64,000 nucleotides of DNA from Neisseria cinerea (GTDB lineage: Bacteria; Pseudomonadota; Gammaproteobacteria; Burkholderiales; Neisseriaceae). The position numbers and the translations under genes are program-made. Of this stretch, positions 35,966 to 44,329 are shown in pieces. Below the pieces are notes generated by a model. It saw nothing but the letters and a program-made list of their open reading frames with translations, was not told where the DNA came from and searched no databases. The DNA is taken from contig NZ_LS483369.1 in the NCBI RefSeq assembly GCF_900475315.1, positions 1,736,001-1,800,000 of the forward strand, read 5' to 3'. The stretch's first letter is position 1. Each line of letters starts with the position of its first letter.

Positions 35966-36040
35966 CAGTAGGTCGGATACTTGTATCCGACAAAAGCCTG
36001 CCATCTCAAAAGCCGTCGGATTCGATAATCCGACCTACTG
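35966..36040. repeat. REP-like element pair with 13-bp terminal inverted repeats
   Basis: CAGTAGGTCGGAT at the left and ATCCGACCTACTG at the right. Inside are two hairpins, GTCGGATAC-TT-GTATCCGAC and GTCGGATT-cgat-AATCCGAC. It lies 5 bp past the TPR gene stop. Confidence 0.75.
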
Positions 36041-36110
36041 AAACTGGGTATCGGGTGTAGGGTGTGTGCGGCACGCACGCATGCGGTGTTTGAAACCCAA
36101 AAACCCATCC

Positions 36111-36154
36111 AAGGTCGTCTGAAAAACCTGTTACAGAGTTTTTCAGACGACCTT
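36111..36154. terminator. Inverted AG-mucDUS hairpin
   Basis: AAGGTCGTCTGAAAAAC and its exact complement, 17-bp stem and 10-nt loop. It is the terminator design of the window but in the N. mucosa/sicca uptake dialect. Confidence 0.75.
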
Positions 36155-36232
36155 TATTCTTCCTGCCGACAGGCTACAATCACGGGCGCAGTTTCCTTCA
36201 TGGGTTCAGTACGACCTAGGTATGCGGTTTTA

Positions 36233-36244
36233 AGGTCGTCTGAA
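36233..36244 (+). repeat. AG-mucDUS upstream of mscS
   Basis: AGGTCGTCTGAA in the mscS leader. Confidence 0.8.
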
Positions 36245-36315
36245 ATATAGACAGGCTTGCCGCAAACCGAATAATATCCGAATTTCCAATCATCCTTTAA
36301 CCAGAAATAAAAATC

Positions 36316-37161
36316 ATGAATTTCAATCTTGAAAACCTCTCTTCATTCTCAGGCTGGGAAAGCCTTATTGAAACCGGCATGGCATTCGGTACCAACCTCG
36401 TTGCCGCGCTGGTGATTTTCTTTGTCGGCAGATGGATAGCCTCCCGCCTCGTTATTTTGATGAAAGCCGCGCTGACCCGCGCCAAAGTAGATAGGACGCT
36501 CGTCAGCTTTCTGGGCAACGTAGCCAATATCGGCCTATTAATCCTGATTATTATTGCCGCGTTGGGCAAGTTGGGCATTCCGACCACGTCGGTTACCGCA
36601 TTAATCGGCGGCGCGGGCTTGGCGGTAGCTTTGTCGCTGAAAGACCAACTGTCGAACTTTGCCGCCGGTGCGCTGATTATCCTGTTCCGTCCGTTTAAGG
36701 TTGGTGATTTCATCAAAGTCAACGGTTTCGAAGGTACCGTGAGCGAAATCAAAATGGTGCAGACCGCTCTGAGTACGCCGGACAATGAAGAGGTCATCCT
36801 GCCCAACAGTATTGTCATGAGCAACAGCATCATCAACCGTTCCTCTAATCCGCTGTGCCGCGTACACGTGGTAGTGGGTGTAGATTATGCTTGTGATTTG
36901 AAGGAGGCTAAGGCAGCTGTTTTGAGGGCCGCCACCGAGCATCCTTTATATGTGCAGACACCAGGCAGGGAAGCGGCAGTACACATTACTAATTTGGCCG
37001 ACAGCGCCATCGAAATCACACTTTGGGCGTGGACGAACGAAGCCGATTTGGGCGCGTTCCGCTTCGGTTTGAACGAACAAGTGGTTGAAAACCTGCGTGC
37101 AGCACAAATCAATATCCCCTTCCCACAGCGCGATGTACGCATTATTACGCCGAAAGACTGA
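36316..37161 (+). CDS. mscS: Small-conductance mechanosensitive channel MscS
   Basis: Homoheptameric inner-membrane channel that releases solutes on hypo-osmotic shock. 281 residues. TM1 and TM2 lie at residues about 22-95. The pore helix TM3 has the Gly/Ala-rich pattern ALIGGAGLAVALSLKDQLSNFAAG at about residues 95-118. The beta domain carries FRPFKVGDFIKV and LPNSIVMSNSIINRS. The length matches E. coli MscS (286). Its leader carries foreign-dialect uptake sites, and an AT-DUS terminator lies downstream. Confidence 0.95.
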   Translation: MNFNLENLSSFSGWESLIETGMAFGTNLVAALVIFFVGRWIASRLVILMKAALTRAKVDRTLVSFLGNVANIGLLILIIIAALGKLGIPTTSVTALIGGAGLAVALSLKDQLSNFAAGALIILFRPFKVGDFIKVNGFEGTVSEIKMVQTALSTPDNEEVILPNSIVMSNSIINRSSNPLCRVHVVVGVDYACDLKEAKAAVLRAATEHPLYVQTPGREAAVHITNLADSAIEITLWAWTNEADLGAFRFGLNEQVVENLRAAQINIPFPQRDVRIITPKD

Positions 37162-37211
37162 GTTTAATACGGGTAAGCTGAATTAAAACCTTATTACGTA
37201 TCCGGTATGCC

Positions 37212-37273
37212 CGTTAATCGGTAAAAAATGCCGTCTGAAACCTAAATTATCGGGTTTCAGACGGCATTTTGTT
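37212..37273. repeat. Left 62-bp direct repeat flanking the hpu island (contains DUS terminator)
   Basis: Identical to 42818-42879 except one T/C change. It includes the inverted DUS pair starting AAAAAATGCCGTCTGAAACC, which also terminates mscS. Confidence 0.9.
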
Positions 37274-37477
37274 TTTAAAATCCTATCTGATTGGGAAATG
37301 CCGGACTGATTTCAGCAAAATATTACCCGACTCCCGCAAATTTCAACGGATTGTATGAAATGCCGTTTAAATTGGAAGGAAGGGAGCATTCGCCAACCAA
37401 ATCTGATTTATCAAGTTTCCCATAGGCTCTCATTTGCCGGACGTTGCCTGCAAGGGGAGGTAACCTTTGGCATCATA
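37274..37477. other. Non-coding stretch between direct repeat and hpuB
   Basis: About 200 bp with no gene that I recognise. It may contain the hpuB transcription end, but no clear hairpin is seen. Confidence 0.35.
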
Positions 37478-39895
37478 TTAGAATTTTGCTTCTAAAGTCA
37501 GATTGTAACTTCTGCCTGGAGAAGTAAAACGTTGTATACCGGCATGGGTTTTGTTGTCGACGCGGTTAACTGTACCGAATTCTCGGATGCTGCGCAGCGA
37601 TTCCCAAGTGTAGTACTGCTTGTTGGTAATGTTGTACGCGGCAGCGCGGAGCGTAACCTGTTTGCCGATGTTGAGGTAGGCGGCAAGGTCGAAAAGTGTA
37701 TAGGCTTTGCTGTGCTTGGCAAACGGCCACGGGTTGTTCAAATCATCGCTGCTGTGGACGGTGTCAGACGGTTTTTTAGCTGCGGTGTGTGTCAGGTACG
37801 CATTGAGGCCCCAGCGTTTGGAAGGAGCGTCGTAGCCCAGATTGTAAACGGCAGACCACGGAGAAAGGGCATTAATAGGGGTTTCTTGTCCGTTGTTCTG
37901 CTTGGCCTTGCCTTTGATGTAGCTGACGTTGACACCAGCGTGCGTGCCTTGCGGCAAACCGATGCTGTCGAGATTCCATGTGCCGTTAAATTCCAAACCT
38001 TTCACCCATGCCGAGGAGCGGTTTTGGTTTTGCCAGACGGGCGAGCTGACCAATGCAGTACCGTCGGAAATTGGAGCGTAGTTGGGGCTGTTGGGATTAT
38101 CGGAAGATACGCCCATGTAGGTCAGTTCGATAAAATTACGGTAGCGGGTTTGGAAACCGGAGAATTTAAAGTTTCCTGCTTTGCCGCTGCCGGCAAGTCC
38201 CAGCTCAAAGTTTTTGGCGGTTTCTGCCTTCAGGTTGGGGTTGGCTTTAAGGTAGAAGTCAGGATGCGGGAACAAGAGCCAGGTTTCATCCGAAGTCGGC
38301 GCGCGGAAGCCTGTACTGTATTTCGCCAGAAGATTCAGACGCGGCGTGAATTTCCAGTCTAGTCCTAAGCCGTAGCTGAAACCGCTGTGTGTACGGGAGC
38401 TGCCAAGATGGGGAAGTTGGCTGCGAATAGCGGTGGAGTAGTTAGGGTTGTCCTTGGCTTTGCTGCTACTCCTATCGTAACGAACCCCGGCATTGAGGCG
38501 GTATTGGCTGCTGTCGCCGAATTGGAAGGTGTTGTTCCAGTAGGCAAAACGGTTTTTAGACGAGCTTTCGACCAGCATAGTCAATTCTTGGTTGTTGGAC
38601 GTTTGATATTTCGGGTCGTATAGGCGTACCCAATAGCTATGATCTCTATTGCCGTTGTCGTTTTGGGAACCACCCAATCCGTATTGCATTGCCCATACTA
38701 ATTTGGAAAAGTCGATTTGTTTTTCGGCATCGGCACCGAATTGGGTATTTTTTTGACGGATGTTGCGGAACATATGGTACACGTCGCTGTTCACACCGCT
38801 GCGATTATAATCCGTCGGCAAATCCCAGGTCCAAGTGCTCATGTCGATGGTTTGACGGTCGTAACGCAGGTTGAGGCTGTCCCATGGTCCTTTTTCAAGT
38901 TGGTTTTTATATTCAAAACCGATGCGTTTGCGGTAGGAAATATCTTGACGGGAACGGGTATCGCCCAATGCCTCGCCTTTCCAGTTTGCCGCCCACATAT
39001 TAGATAATTCGGTCGTCGTGCGGTCGGTGCGTGAATCTTCGTAAATCCAGCCGATACGGTTTTGATCGTTGAAGTTGTAACCCAGCTTGAACAGGGTGCT
39101 TATGTTTTCCCAATTTTGAGGGTCAGGTTTGCTGCGCGCTATGCCGCGGCTGCCGTAGTTGGTACTGCCGGCATTCGGACTCCAGCTTTGTTTGTTGTCG
39201 GTGATGATGGTATCGGCAGCGTCGCTGTTGTTTTTGGTTTCTTTACCGAAACGGCGGGTATAAACCATCAATGCATCCAGACCCAGCCAAGTTCCTGCGG
39301 CGGTTATGCTGCTGAATTTCTGGCTGTTGCGTCCGATATAGCCGCCTTTAATGCCCAAATGGTAGGGCTTTTCTTCGGAAACATAGTCGCTTGCAGATTT
39401 GGTTTTATAGTTGACGGCACCGCCCAATGCACCGCTGCCGGATTTGAGCGAGTCCGCACCTTTGGTGAGGGTTACTTCCGAGAAATTTTCAGGTTCGGAA
39501 GTGTTGCGGTTTGCATTGAAGTTGCCGTATGCACCGAACAACTCTTGGAATGCTTCAGACGACCTGCTTTCTGCTTGTGCCAGTCCGTCCACATTGATGG
39601 CGACGCGGTCTTTGTCGACACCGCGTATGGTAAAACCGTTGGAACCGGAGCGCCCGCCTTCGACGACGCTGATGCCCGGATCGTAGCGCACCAAGTCGCT
39701 TTCGTCGGATACCATCTGTTTGTCCAATGCCTGACGGTGGATTTTCTCTTCGCCGAGTTTCTGGACTTTGCGGCCGCCGATGACTTTGATTTCATTCAAG
39801 CTTTGATGTGCTTGTGGTGCGGGGTCGGCAGCGAAGGCAGGGAAAGTTTGGCTGATAATGGCTGCCAGCAGTACGGGTTTGAAGGGGAAGGACAT
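37478..39895 (-). CDS. hpuB: TonB-dependent haemoglobin-haptoglobin receptor HpuB
   Basis: Outer-membrane TonB-dependent receptor that, with lipoprotein HpuA, extracts haem iron from haemoglobin and its haptoglobin complex. 805 residues. The signal peptide ends ..FPAFA; the TonB-box-like LNEIKVIGG is near residue 33. The plug domain carries SGSNGFTIRGVDKDRVAINV and KSGSGALGGAVNYKT. The 22-strand barrel ends in the typical C-terminal Phe (LEAKF). The conserved segments match meningococcal HpuB closely as I remember it, while loops near residues 230-260 and 300 differ. Transcribed after hpuA with a 55-nt gap. An in-frame AG-mucDUS lies at 39554. Confidence 0.96.
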   Translation of the reverse strand: MSFPFKPVLLAAIISQTFPAFAADPAPQAHQSLNEIKVIGGRKVQKLGEEKIHRQALDKQMVSDESDLVRYDPGISVVEGGRSGSNGFTIRGVDKDRVAINVDGLAQAESRSSEAFQELFGAYGNFNANRNTSEPENFSEVTLTKGADSLKSGSGALGGAVNYKTKSASDYVSEEKPYHLGIKGGYIGRNSQKFSSITAAGTWLGLDALMVYTRRFGKETKNNSDAADTIITDNKQSWSPNAGSTNYGSRGIARSKPDPQNWENISTLFKLGYNFNDQNRIGWIYEDSRTDRTTTELSNMWAANWKGEALGDTRSRQDISYRKRIGFEYKNQLEKGPWDSLNLRYDRQTIDMSTWTWDLPTDYNRSGVNSDVYHMFRNIRQKNTQFGADAEKQIDFSKLVWAMQYGLGGSQNDNGNRDHSYWVRLYDPKYQTSNNQELTMLVESSSKNRFAYWNNTFQFGDSSQYRLNAGVRYDRSSSKAKDNPNYSTAIRSQLPHLGSSRTHSGFSYGLGLDWKFTPRLNLLAKYSTGFRAPTSDETWLLFPHPDFYLKANPNLKAETAKNFELGLAGSGKAGNFKFSGFQTRYRNFIELTYMGVSSDNPNSPNYAPISDGTALVSSPVWQNQNRSSAWVKGLEFNGTWNLDSIGLPQGTHAGVNVSYIKGKAKQNNGQETPINALSPWSAVYNLGYDAPSKRWGLNAYLTHTAAKKPSDTVHSSDDLNNPWPFAKHSKAYTLFDLAAYLNIGKQVTLRAAAYNITNKQYYTWESLRSIREFGTVNRVDNKTHAGIQRFTSPGRSYNLTLEAKF
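39554..39565 (-). repeat. AG-mucDUS in hpuB
   Basis: The complement of AGGTCGTCTGAA inside the plug-domain coding sequence. Confidence 0.8.
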
Positions 39896-39950
39896 TTTTT
39901 GCCTCTTAAGATGTACTGATTATCGGTTTATCGGGATGATTGACGTGCGG

Positions 39951-40943
39951 TTACTTGCTGACAGGTGTCAAACTTGTATCCGTCGTATTGCGGTCGTCAT
40001 CATTCTTCACGCCGCCGAATACGGTATCCAACGATTTATCGGCATCGAAGGTTACTTTGCCGCCTATGTTGACTTCTGTTTTATCGCCGTCAAATTGACC
40101 GAAGAATTTTCCTTCGACTTTTCCGTTTTTACCGTCTGATTCGGCAGTGCCTGAGAAATCAACGCCGTTGATGCCTACATCTTTCATTACGACGTCCGGA
40201 CCGTAATCCGCATTACCCAAAATCGTGCCGCCAAGTTTGTTGGTGTTGAAATTGGCTGTCAGCAGTGAAAGCTTGGGAGCGGTCTTTTCAGACGACTTAT
40301 AGGGGTTTTTGGGCTCGTAGGTAGAGGTAACGAAATTGCCGTTGCGTACGCGTACTGCCCAAACTTCGTATGTAGTCTTGCCTTTTGCCACAGTACTGTC
40401 AGACGGAGTGTAATAAGACGGTTTCGCCGTTCCGACGGGTTTGCCGCCGACAAACAGGTCTGCCGTGCCGTCTGCATTTATCCATGCGCCGAATTTGAGG
40501 TGGTCCTGTTTGGTTGCTGGGGCATCAGTAAATTGTCCGGAACTGCTGCAGCAGACAAACAGCTTGCCGCCTTCGGATAAAGGCTGACCTTCGTGGCGGG
40601 TACGGACTACATAGGATGGGCTTGAGTAGGAAGGGATAATCGGGTCGGAATATGAGCTGATGTTGTAATAGTTGCCGGAAGGGGTTTGGTAGACATATTG
40701 TTTATCGGTATAGCTGCCCCATGATGTTTTCACTTCGAGTTCTGCTTCATGCAAGCTGCCGCCTTTTCCGGAAAGGGTGTTGATGGTTTTTATTGCACTG
40801 CTTTCATCGCTCAACTTGATATTAGCGATGGGCTGCGCCGTTGGTATGGAAACAGGAACTTTCGGCTCGGATGCACCTCCTCCTGCACAGGCAGTCAGAA
40901 TCAGAGAGGTGGCCGCAGAAATTGCGGATATGTTGATTTTCAT
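39951..40943 (-). CDS. hpuA: Haemoglobin-haptoglobin utilisation lipoprotein HpuA
   Basis: Surface lipoprotein partner of HpuB. 330 residues from the ATG with complement 40941-40943, with GTGAG upstream. Type II signal peptide with lipobox LTAC at about residue 18, followed by AGGGASE. The C-terminal half has the acidic turns and Gly-rich strands of the SLP barrel type (KVEGKFFGQFDGDKTEVNIG). In pathogenic Neisseria a poly-G tract after the lipobox makes hpuA phase-variable. Here the three Gly codons are GGA GGA GGT, so there is no homopolymer. It is the first gene of hpuA-hpuB and is divergent from slam2, whose product exports HpuA. Confidence 0.95.
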   Translation of the reverse strand: MKINISAISAATSLILTACAGGGASEPKVPVSIPTAQPIANIKLSDESSAIKTINTLSGKGGSLHEAELEVKTSWGSYTDKQYVYQTPSGNYYNISSYSDPIIPSYSSPSYVVRTRHEGQPLSEGGKLFVCCSSSGQFTDAPATKQDHLKFGAWINADGTADLFVGGKPVGTAKPSYYTPSDSTVAKGKTTYEVWAVRVRNGNFVTSTYEPKNPYKSSEKTAPKLSLLTANFNTNKLGGTILGNADYGPDVVMKDVGINGVDFSGTAESDGKNGKVEGKFFGQFDGDKTEVNIGGKVTFDADKSLDTVFGGVKNDDDRNTTDTSLTPVSK

Positions 40944-41264
40944 AACAAATCTCACTTATTTAGTATTAATGTTTTATGAAATAATGATAAGTATTACTAA
41001 TATTATTGAGATATTGTGTAATAATTATGCAGTTTTGGCAATATCTTTACGGGTTTTGAAAGGGAATATTAGGAAGTAGGTTACTTGATGATTTGGTGTT
41101 GGAACTTTACTTCAGTTGTTTGATTTGATGTTGCTATTCCATGGTGGATGGCGAATATTGGGTGATAGTGTGGATTAAACTATTGCTTTGGATTTGCAAG
41201 ATATATTTTAGGGGTATTTGGTGTATTGATGCGATGTACACACATATATTTCGGATGATTTTGA
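40944..41264. promoter_or_regulatory. hpuA-slam2 divergent promoter region
   Basis: 321 bp, very AT-rich compared with the window. It holds the Fur-box-like site. Individual -35/-10 boxes cannot be chosen with confidence because of the composition. Confidence 0.5.
40980..40998 (-). promoter_or_regulatory. Fur-box-like site upstream of hpuA
   Basis: A 19-mer with ATCATTAT on the minus strand; 13 of 19 consensus positions match by eye. It lies 37 nt before the hpuA start. Fur control of hpuAB is established in N. meningitidis. Confidence 0.6.
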
Positions 41265-42809
41265 ATGTTAAGAATAAAACAAAAAATGTTTTTGGCATCT
41301 TTATGTTGCCTGTTGCATTCCGTAGTTTTGGCTGAATTGCCCAAAGGCGGTATCCGGCGGGATGCGCCTTCTCAGGATGCTGCCGTACAGGTGCAGCAAA
41401 AACAATGGCTGGATATTTTGTCTGGAGAAGAAAGGTCGTCTGAAAAGGATGAAAATGTTGCTAAACCGAATGTAATCGGAGATGAGTTTTTAGCGGCAAA
41501 CCCGCGTATTCTTGAGAGCGCGCTAATTCAAGCGCTTAACGGCAATAGCGCGGATTTGGTTTTTTCGCTTGCCGCCCTTTACCGCAAACAGCCCAACCAT
41601 AATCCAAAGCTGATTGCACGTGCTGATGCTTTGCTGGCAAAGTTGAAAGGACGGACTTCCGAAGCGGTCGAGCGTTATCGTACCCTTTATGAATCCGACG
41701 TTTCAGACGACCGCATATTGTTGGATTTGGCGGCGGCAGAGTTTCAGGATTATCGTTTGAGCGAGGCGGCGGCGCATTTCCATCATGTCGCACAACGCGA
41801 TATACCCGCCCCCGTTTTGGAAAACGTCAAACGTTTTCAAGAAGCCGTCAAGCAGCAGACAGAATGGAAATGGTCCGGCGGAATCAGCCCCGTACATAAC
41901 AACAATGCCAACAACGCTGCTCCGCGTTACTGCATCGAAACAAGGGGGCAAACCGCATGCAGTGTTACCTTACCTGTCAGTGCCAACGGCTTGAATTACG
42001 AATTGAACACCGAAAAACTCACCCCATTGTATGGGCATCACGCCGTCAAATTCCGCGCCAACCTCAACGGCACAAGCTATTTTTTCGACCGGAAATCGGC
42101 TTATGACGATGCGTTCGGCAGGGCTTATTTGGGCTGGCAGCGCAAGGATGGCAAACAAACCGTCAGCGTTTTACCGTTTTATCAGGCACAGTTGGCGGGC
42201 AGCAGCGAATTTGACGGCAAAAAAGAAAACAACCGCCGCGCCGTGCCTTATATGCTGGCACACGGGGTCGGCATTCAGGCTTCATATACGGTCAGGTTCG
42301 GACGGGATATGCAGTTTTACAGTTCGTTGGAACGATATCGGCGGTACCATAGGGAGAATGCCCGTGCGGAACGTAATGATGGTTGGCAGGACAGTCTGTA
42401 TGTGTCGTTGGCGCGGCGTTTCGGAAATTCGGCAACTGTGTTTGGCGGCTGGCAGTTTGCACGGTTTGTTCCGGAACGCGGAATAGTGCGTGGCGCGGTT
42501 AACAATGCGGCGTACAACCGTAACAGTGTCAATGTGGGCTGGGTACGGCAATGGCAGGAATTGGGTGGTTTGAACAGTCGGATTGCCGTGTCTTATGCCC
42601 GCCGCAATTATAAGGGTATGGCCGCATTCGCTACTGAGGCGCAGCGTAACCGTGAATGGAACGTATCGTTTGGATTGAGTCACGACCGTTTGTCCTACAA
42701 GGGTATTGTACCGACGCTAACGTACAGTTTCGGTAAAACGAGCAGCAATATGCGGTATGCGGAACGCCGGAATAGCCAGATATTGTTCGGGGCGGATTGG
42801 CGGTTTTAA
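41265..42809 (+). CDS. slam2: Surface lipoprotein assembly modulator Slam2 (DUF560 family)
   Basis: Outer-membrane protein needed to deliver HpuA to the cell surface; Slam2 is known to be selective for HpuA. 514 residues. The signal peptide ends LHSVVLA at about residue 23. Residues 30-200 are TPR-like helices (LIQALNGNSADLVFSLAALY, AVERYRTLYESD). From about residue 205 there are alternating aromatic strands of a 14-strand barrel, ending in GADWRF with C-terminal Phe. The start has no clear ribosome binding site; an ATG seven codons later is possible. AG-mucDUS lies at 41433. Adjacency to hpuAB supports Slam2, not Slam1. Confidence 0.92.
   Translation: MLRIKQKMFLASLCCLLHSVVLAELPKGGIRRDAPSQDAAVQVQQKQWLDILSGEERSSEKDENVAKPNVIGDEFLAANPRILESALIQALNGNSADLVFSLAALYRKQPNHNPKLIARADALLAKLKGRTSEAVERYRTLYESDVSDDRILLDLAAAEFQDYRLSEAAAHFHHVAQRDIPAPVLENVKRFQEAVKQQTEWKWSGGISPVHNNNANNAAPRYCIETRGQTACSVTLPVSANGLNYELNTEKLTPLYGHHAVKFRANLNGTSYFFDRKSAYDDAFGRAYLGWQRKDGKQTVSVLPFYQAQLAGSSEFDGKKENNRRAVPYMLAHGVGIQASYTVRFGRDMQFYSSLERYRRYHRENARAERNDGWQDSLYVSLARRFGNSATVFGGWQFARFVPERGIVRGAVNNAAYNRNSVNVGWVRQWQELGGLNSRIAVSYARRNYKGMAAFATEAQRNREWNVSFGLSHDRLSYKGIVPTLTYSFGKTSSNMRYAERRNSQILFGADWRF
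41433..41444 (+). repeat. AG-mucDUS in slam2
   Basis: AGGTCGTCTGAA, in frame, coding a loop after the signal peptide region. Confidence 0.8.
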
Positions 42810-42817
42810 CGGTTAAA

Positions 42818-42879
42818 CGTTAATCGGTAAAAAATGCCGTCTGAAACCTAAATCATCGGGTTTCAGACGGCATTTTGTT
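42818..42879. repeat. Right 62-bp direct repeat flanking the hpu island (contains DUS terminator)
   Basis: 61 of 62 positions equal 37212-37273. It ends slam2 and precedes mnmE by 34 bp. Confidence 0.9.
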
Positions 42880-42913
42880 ATAATTGCCGCTGTTTTGATT
42901 TTCAGGGGGTCTT

Positions 42914-44260
42914 ATGTCGGACAATGATTCGACCATTGCGGCGGTGGCGACTGCGCCCGGGCGCGGCGGCGTGGGCGTGGTTCGTGTGTCGGGGAAAAAC
43001 CTGTTGCCGATGGCGCAGGCTTTGTGCGGGAAAACGCCTCTTCCGCGCGTGGCGACATATGCAGATTTTAAAGATGTGAACGGCGAAGCAATCGACAACG
43101 GCCTTTTGCTGTTTTTTGCTGCACCGGCAAGTTTTACGGGTGAAGATGTCATCGAACTTCAGGGACACGGCGGGCCGGTAGTGATGGAGATGCTGCTGAA
43201 CCGCTGTTTGGAATTGGGCGCGCGCCTTGCCGAACCGGGGGAGTTTACGAAGCGTGCGTTTTTAAACGATAAATTGGATTTGGCGCAGGCGGAGGGCGTG
43301 GCGGATTTGATCGATGCGTCGAGCCGGACGGCGGCACGTTTGGCATTGCGTTCGCTCAAGGGTGATTTTTCGCGGCGGATTCACGGTTTGGTCGATGATT
43401 TGGTTACGTTGCGCATGCTGGTTGAGGCGACGTTGGATTTTCCCGAGGAAGACATTGATTTTCTCGAAGCGGCGGATGCGCGCGGCAAATTGGAAGGTTT
43501 GCGCCGTTCGGTCGATGAGGTGCTGGCAAATGCCCGGCAGGGTGCGATTTTGCGCGAGGGCATGAATGTGGTGCTGGTCGGTGCGCCGAATGTGGGTAAG
43601 TCGAGCCTGCTGAATGCTCTGGCGGGTGACGAAGTGGCGATTGTTACCGATATTGCGGGTACGACCCGTGATGCGGTCAGGGAACGTATCCTGATTGACG
43701 GTGTGCCGGTGCATATTGTGGATACGGCAGGTTTGCGCGAGACGGATGACGTGGTCGAGCGTATCGGCATCGAACGCAGCCGCAAGGCGGTATCGGAGGC
43801 GGATGTCGCGCTGGTGTTGGTCGATCCGCGCGAGGGTTTGAATGAAAAGACGCGGATGATTTTGGATACGTTGCCGTCGGATTTGAAACGCATTGAAATT
43901 CACAGCAAGTCGGATTTGCACACGGGTGCGGCGGTTGCTTTTGAAACGGGTGCGGATACAGTGATTCCGTTGTCGGCGAAAACGGGTGCGGGTTTGGATG
44001 TGTTGAGGCAGACGCTGTTGCGCGAGGTTGGCTGGCAGGGCGAGGGCGAGGGGCTATTTTTGGCGCGTGCGCGGCATTTGAACGCGCTTAAGGCTGCGCA
44101 AGGGGAATTGGAACTGGCGGCTTTGTGCGGCAACGGTCAAATCGAGCTGCTTGCGGAACATTTGCGCTTGGCTCAGGTTGCTTGCGGCGAAATTACGGGG
44201 GAATTTACCGCAGATGATTTGCTCGGCGTGATTTTTTCGAGATTCTGTATCGGCAAATAG
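42914..44260 (+). CDS. mnmE: tRNA modification GTPase MnmE (TrmE)
   Basis: Partner of MnmG in U34 modification of tRNA. 448 residues, the usual length. N-terminal folate-binding domain ([20 protein letters not shown]). The inserted G domain (about residues 216-375) has G1 [15 protein letters not shown]2 DIAGTTRD and G3 [10 protein letters not shown]. The C-terminal helix ends in the catalytic CIGK. It lies immediately right of the hpu island and ends at a DUS terminator shared with the convergent pabB-pabC fusion. Confidence 0.97.
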   Translation: MSDNDSTIAAVATAPGRGGVGVVRVSGKNLLPMAQALCGKTPLPRVATYADFKDVNGEAIDNGLLLFFAAPASFTGEDVIELQGHGGPVVMEMLLNRCLELGARLAEPGEFTKRAFLNDKLDLAQAEGVADLIDASSRTAARLALRSLKGDFSRRIHGLVDDLVTLRMLVEATLDFPEEDIDFLEAADARGKLEGLRRSVDEVLANARQGAILREGMNVVLVGAPNVGKSSLLNALAGDEVAIVTDIAGTTRDAVRERILIDGVPVHIVDTAGLRETDDVVERIGIERSRKAVSEADVALVLVDPREGLNEKTRMILDTLPSDLKRIEIHSKSDLHTGAAVAFETGADTVIPLSAKTGAGLDVLRQTLLREVGWQGEGEGLFLARARHLNALKAAQGELELAALCGNGQIELLAEHLRLAQVACGEITGEFTADDLLGVIFSRFCIGK

Positions 44261-44280
44261 GGTAGAAACGCCGGTTGATA

Positions 44281-44319
44281 ATGCCGTCTGAACCTTGTGG
44301 AAACAGGTTCGGACGGCAT
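44281..44319. terminator. DUS-like bidirectional terminator, mnmE/pabB
   Basis: ATGCCGTCTGAACCT and AGGTTCGGACGGCAT form a 15-bp stem with one wobble; T-run follows. Confidence 0.7.
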
Positions 44320-44329
44320 TTTTGCATAT

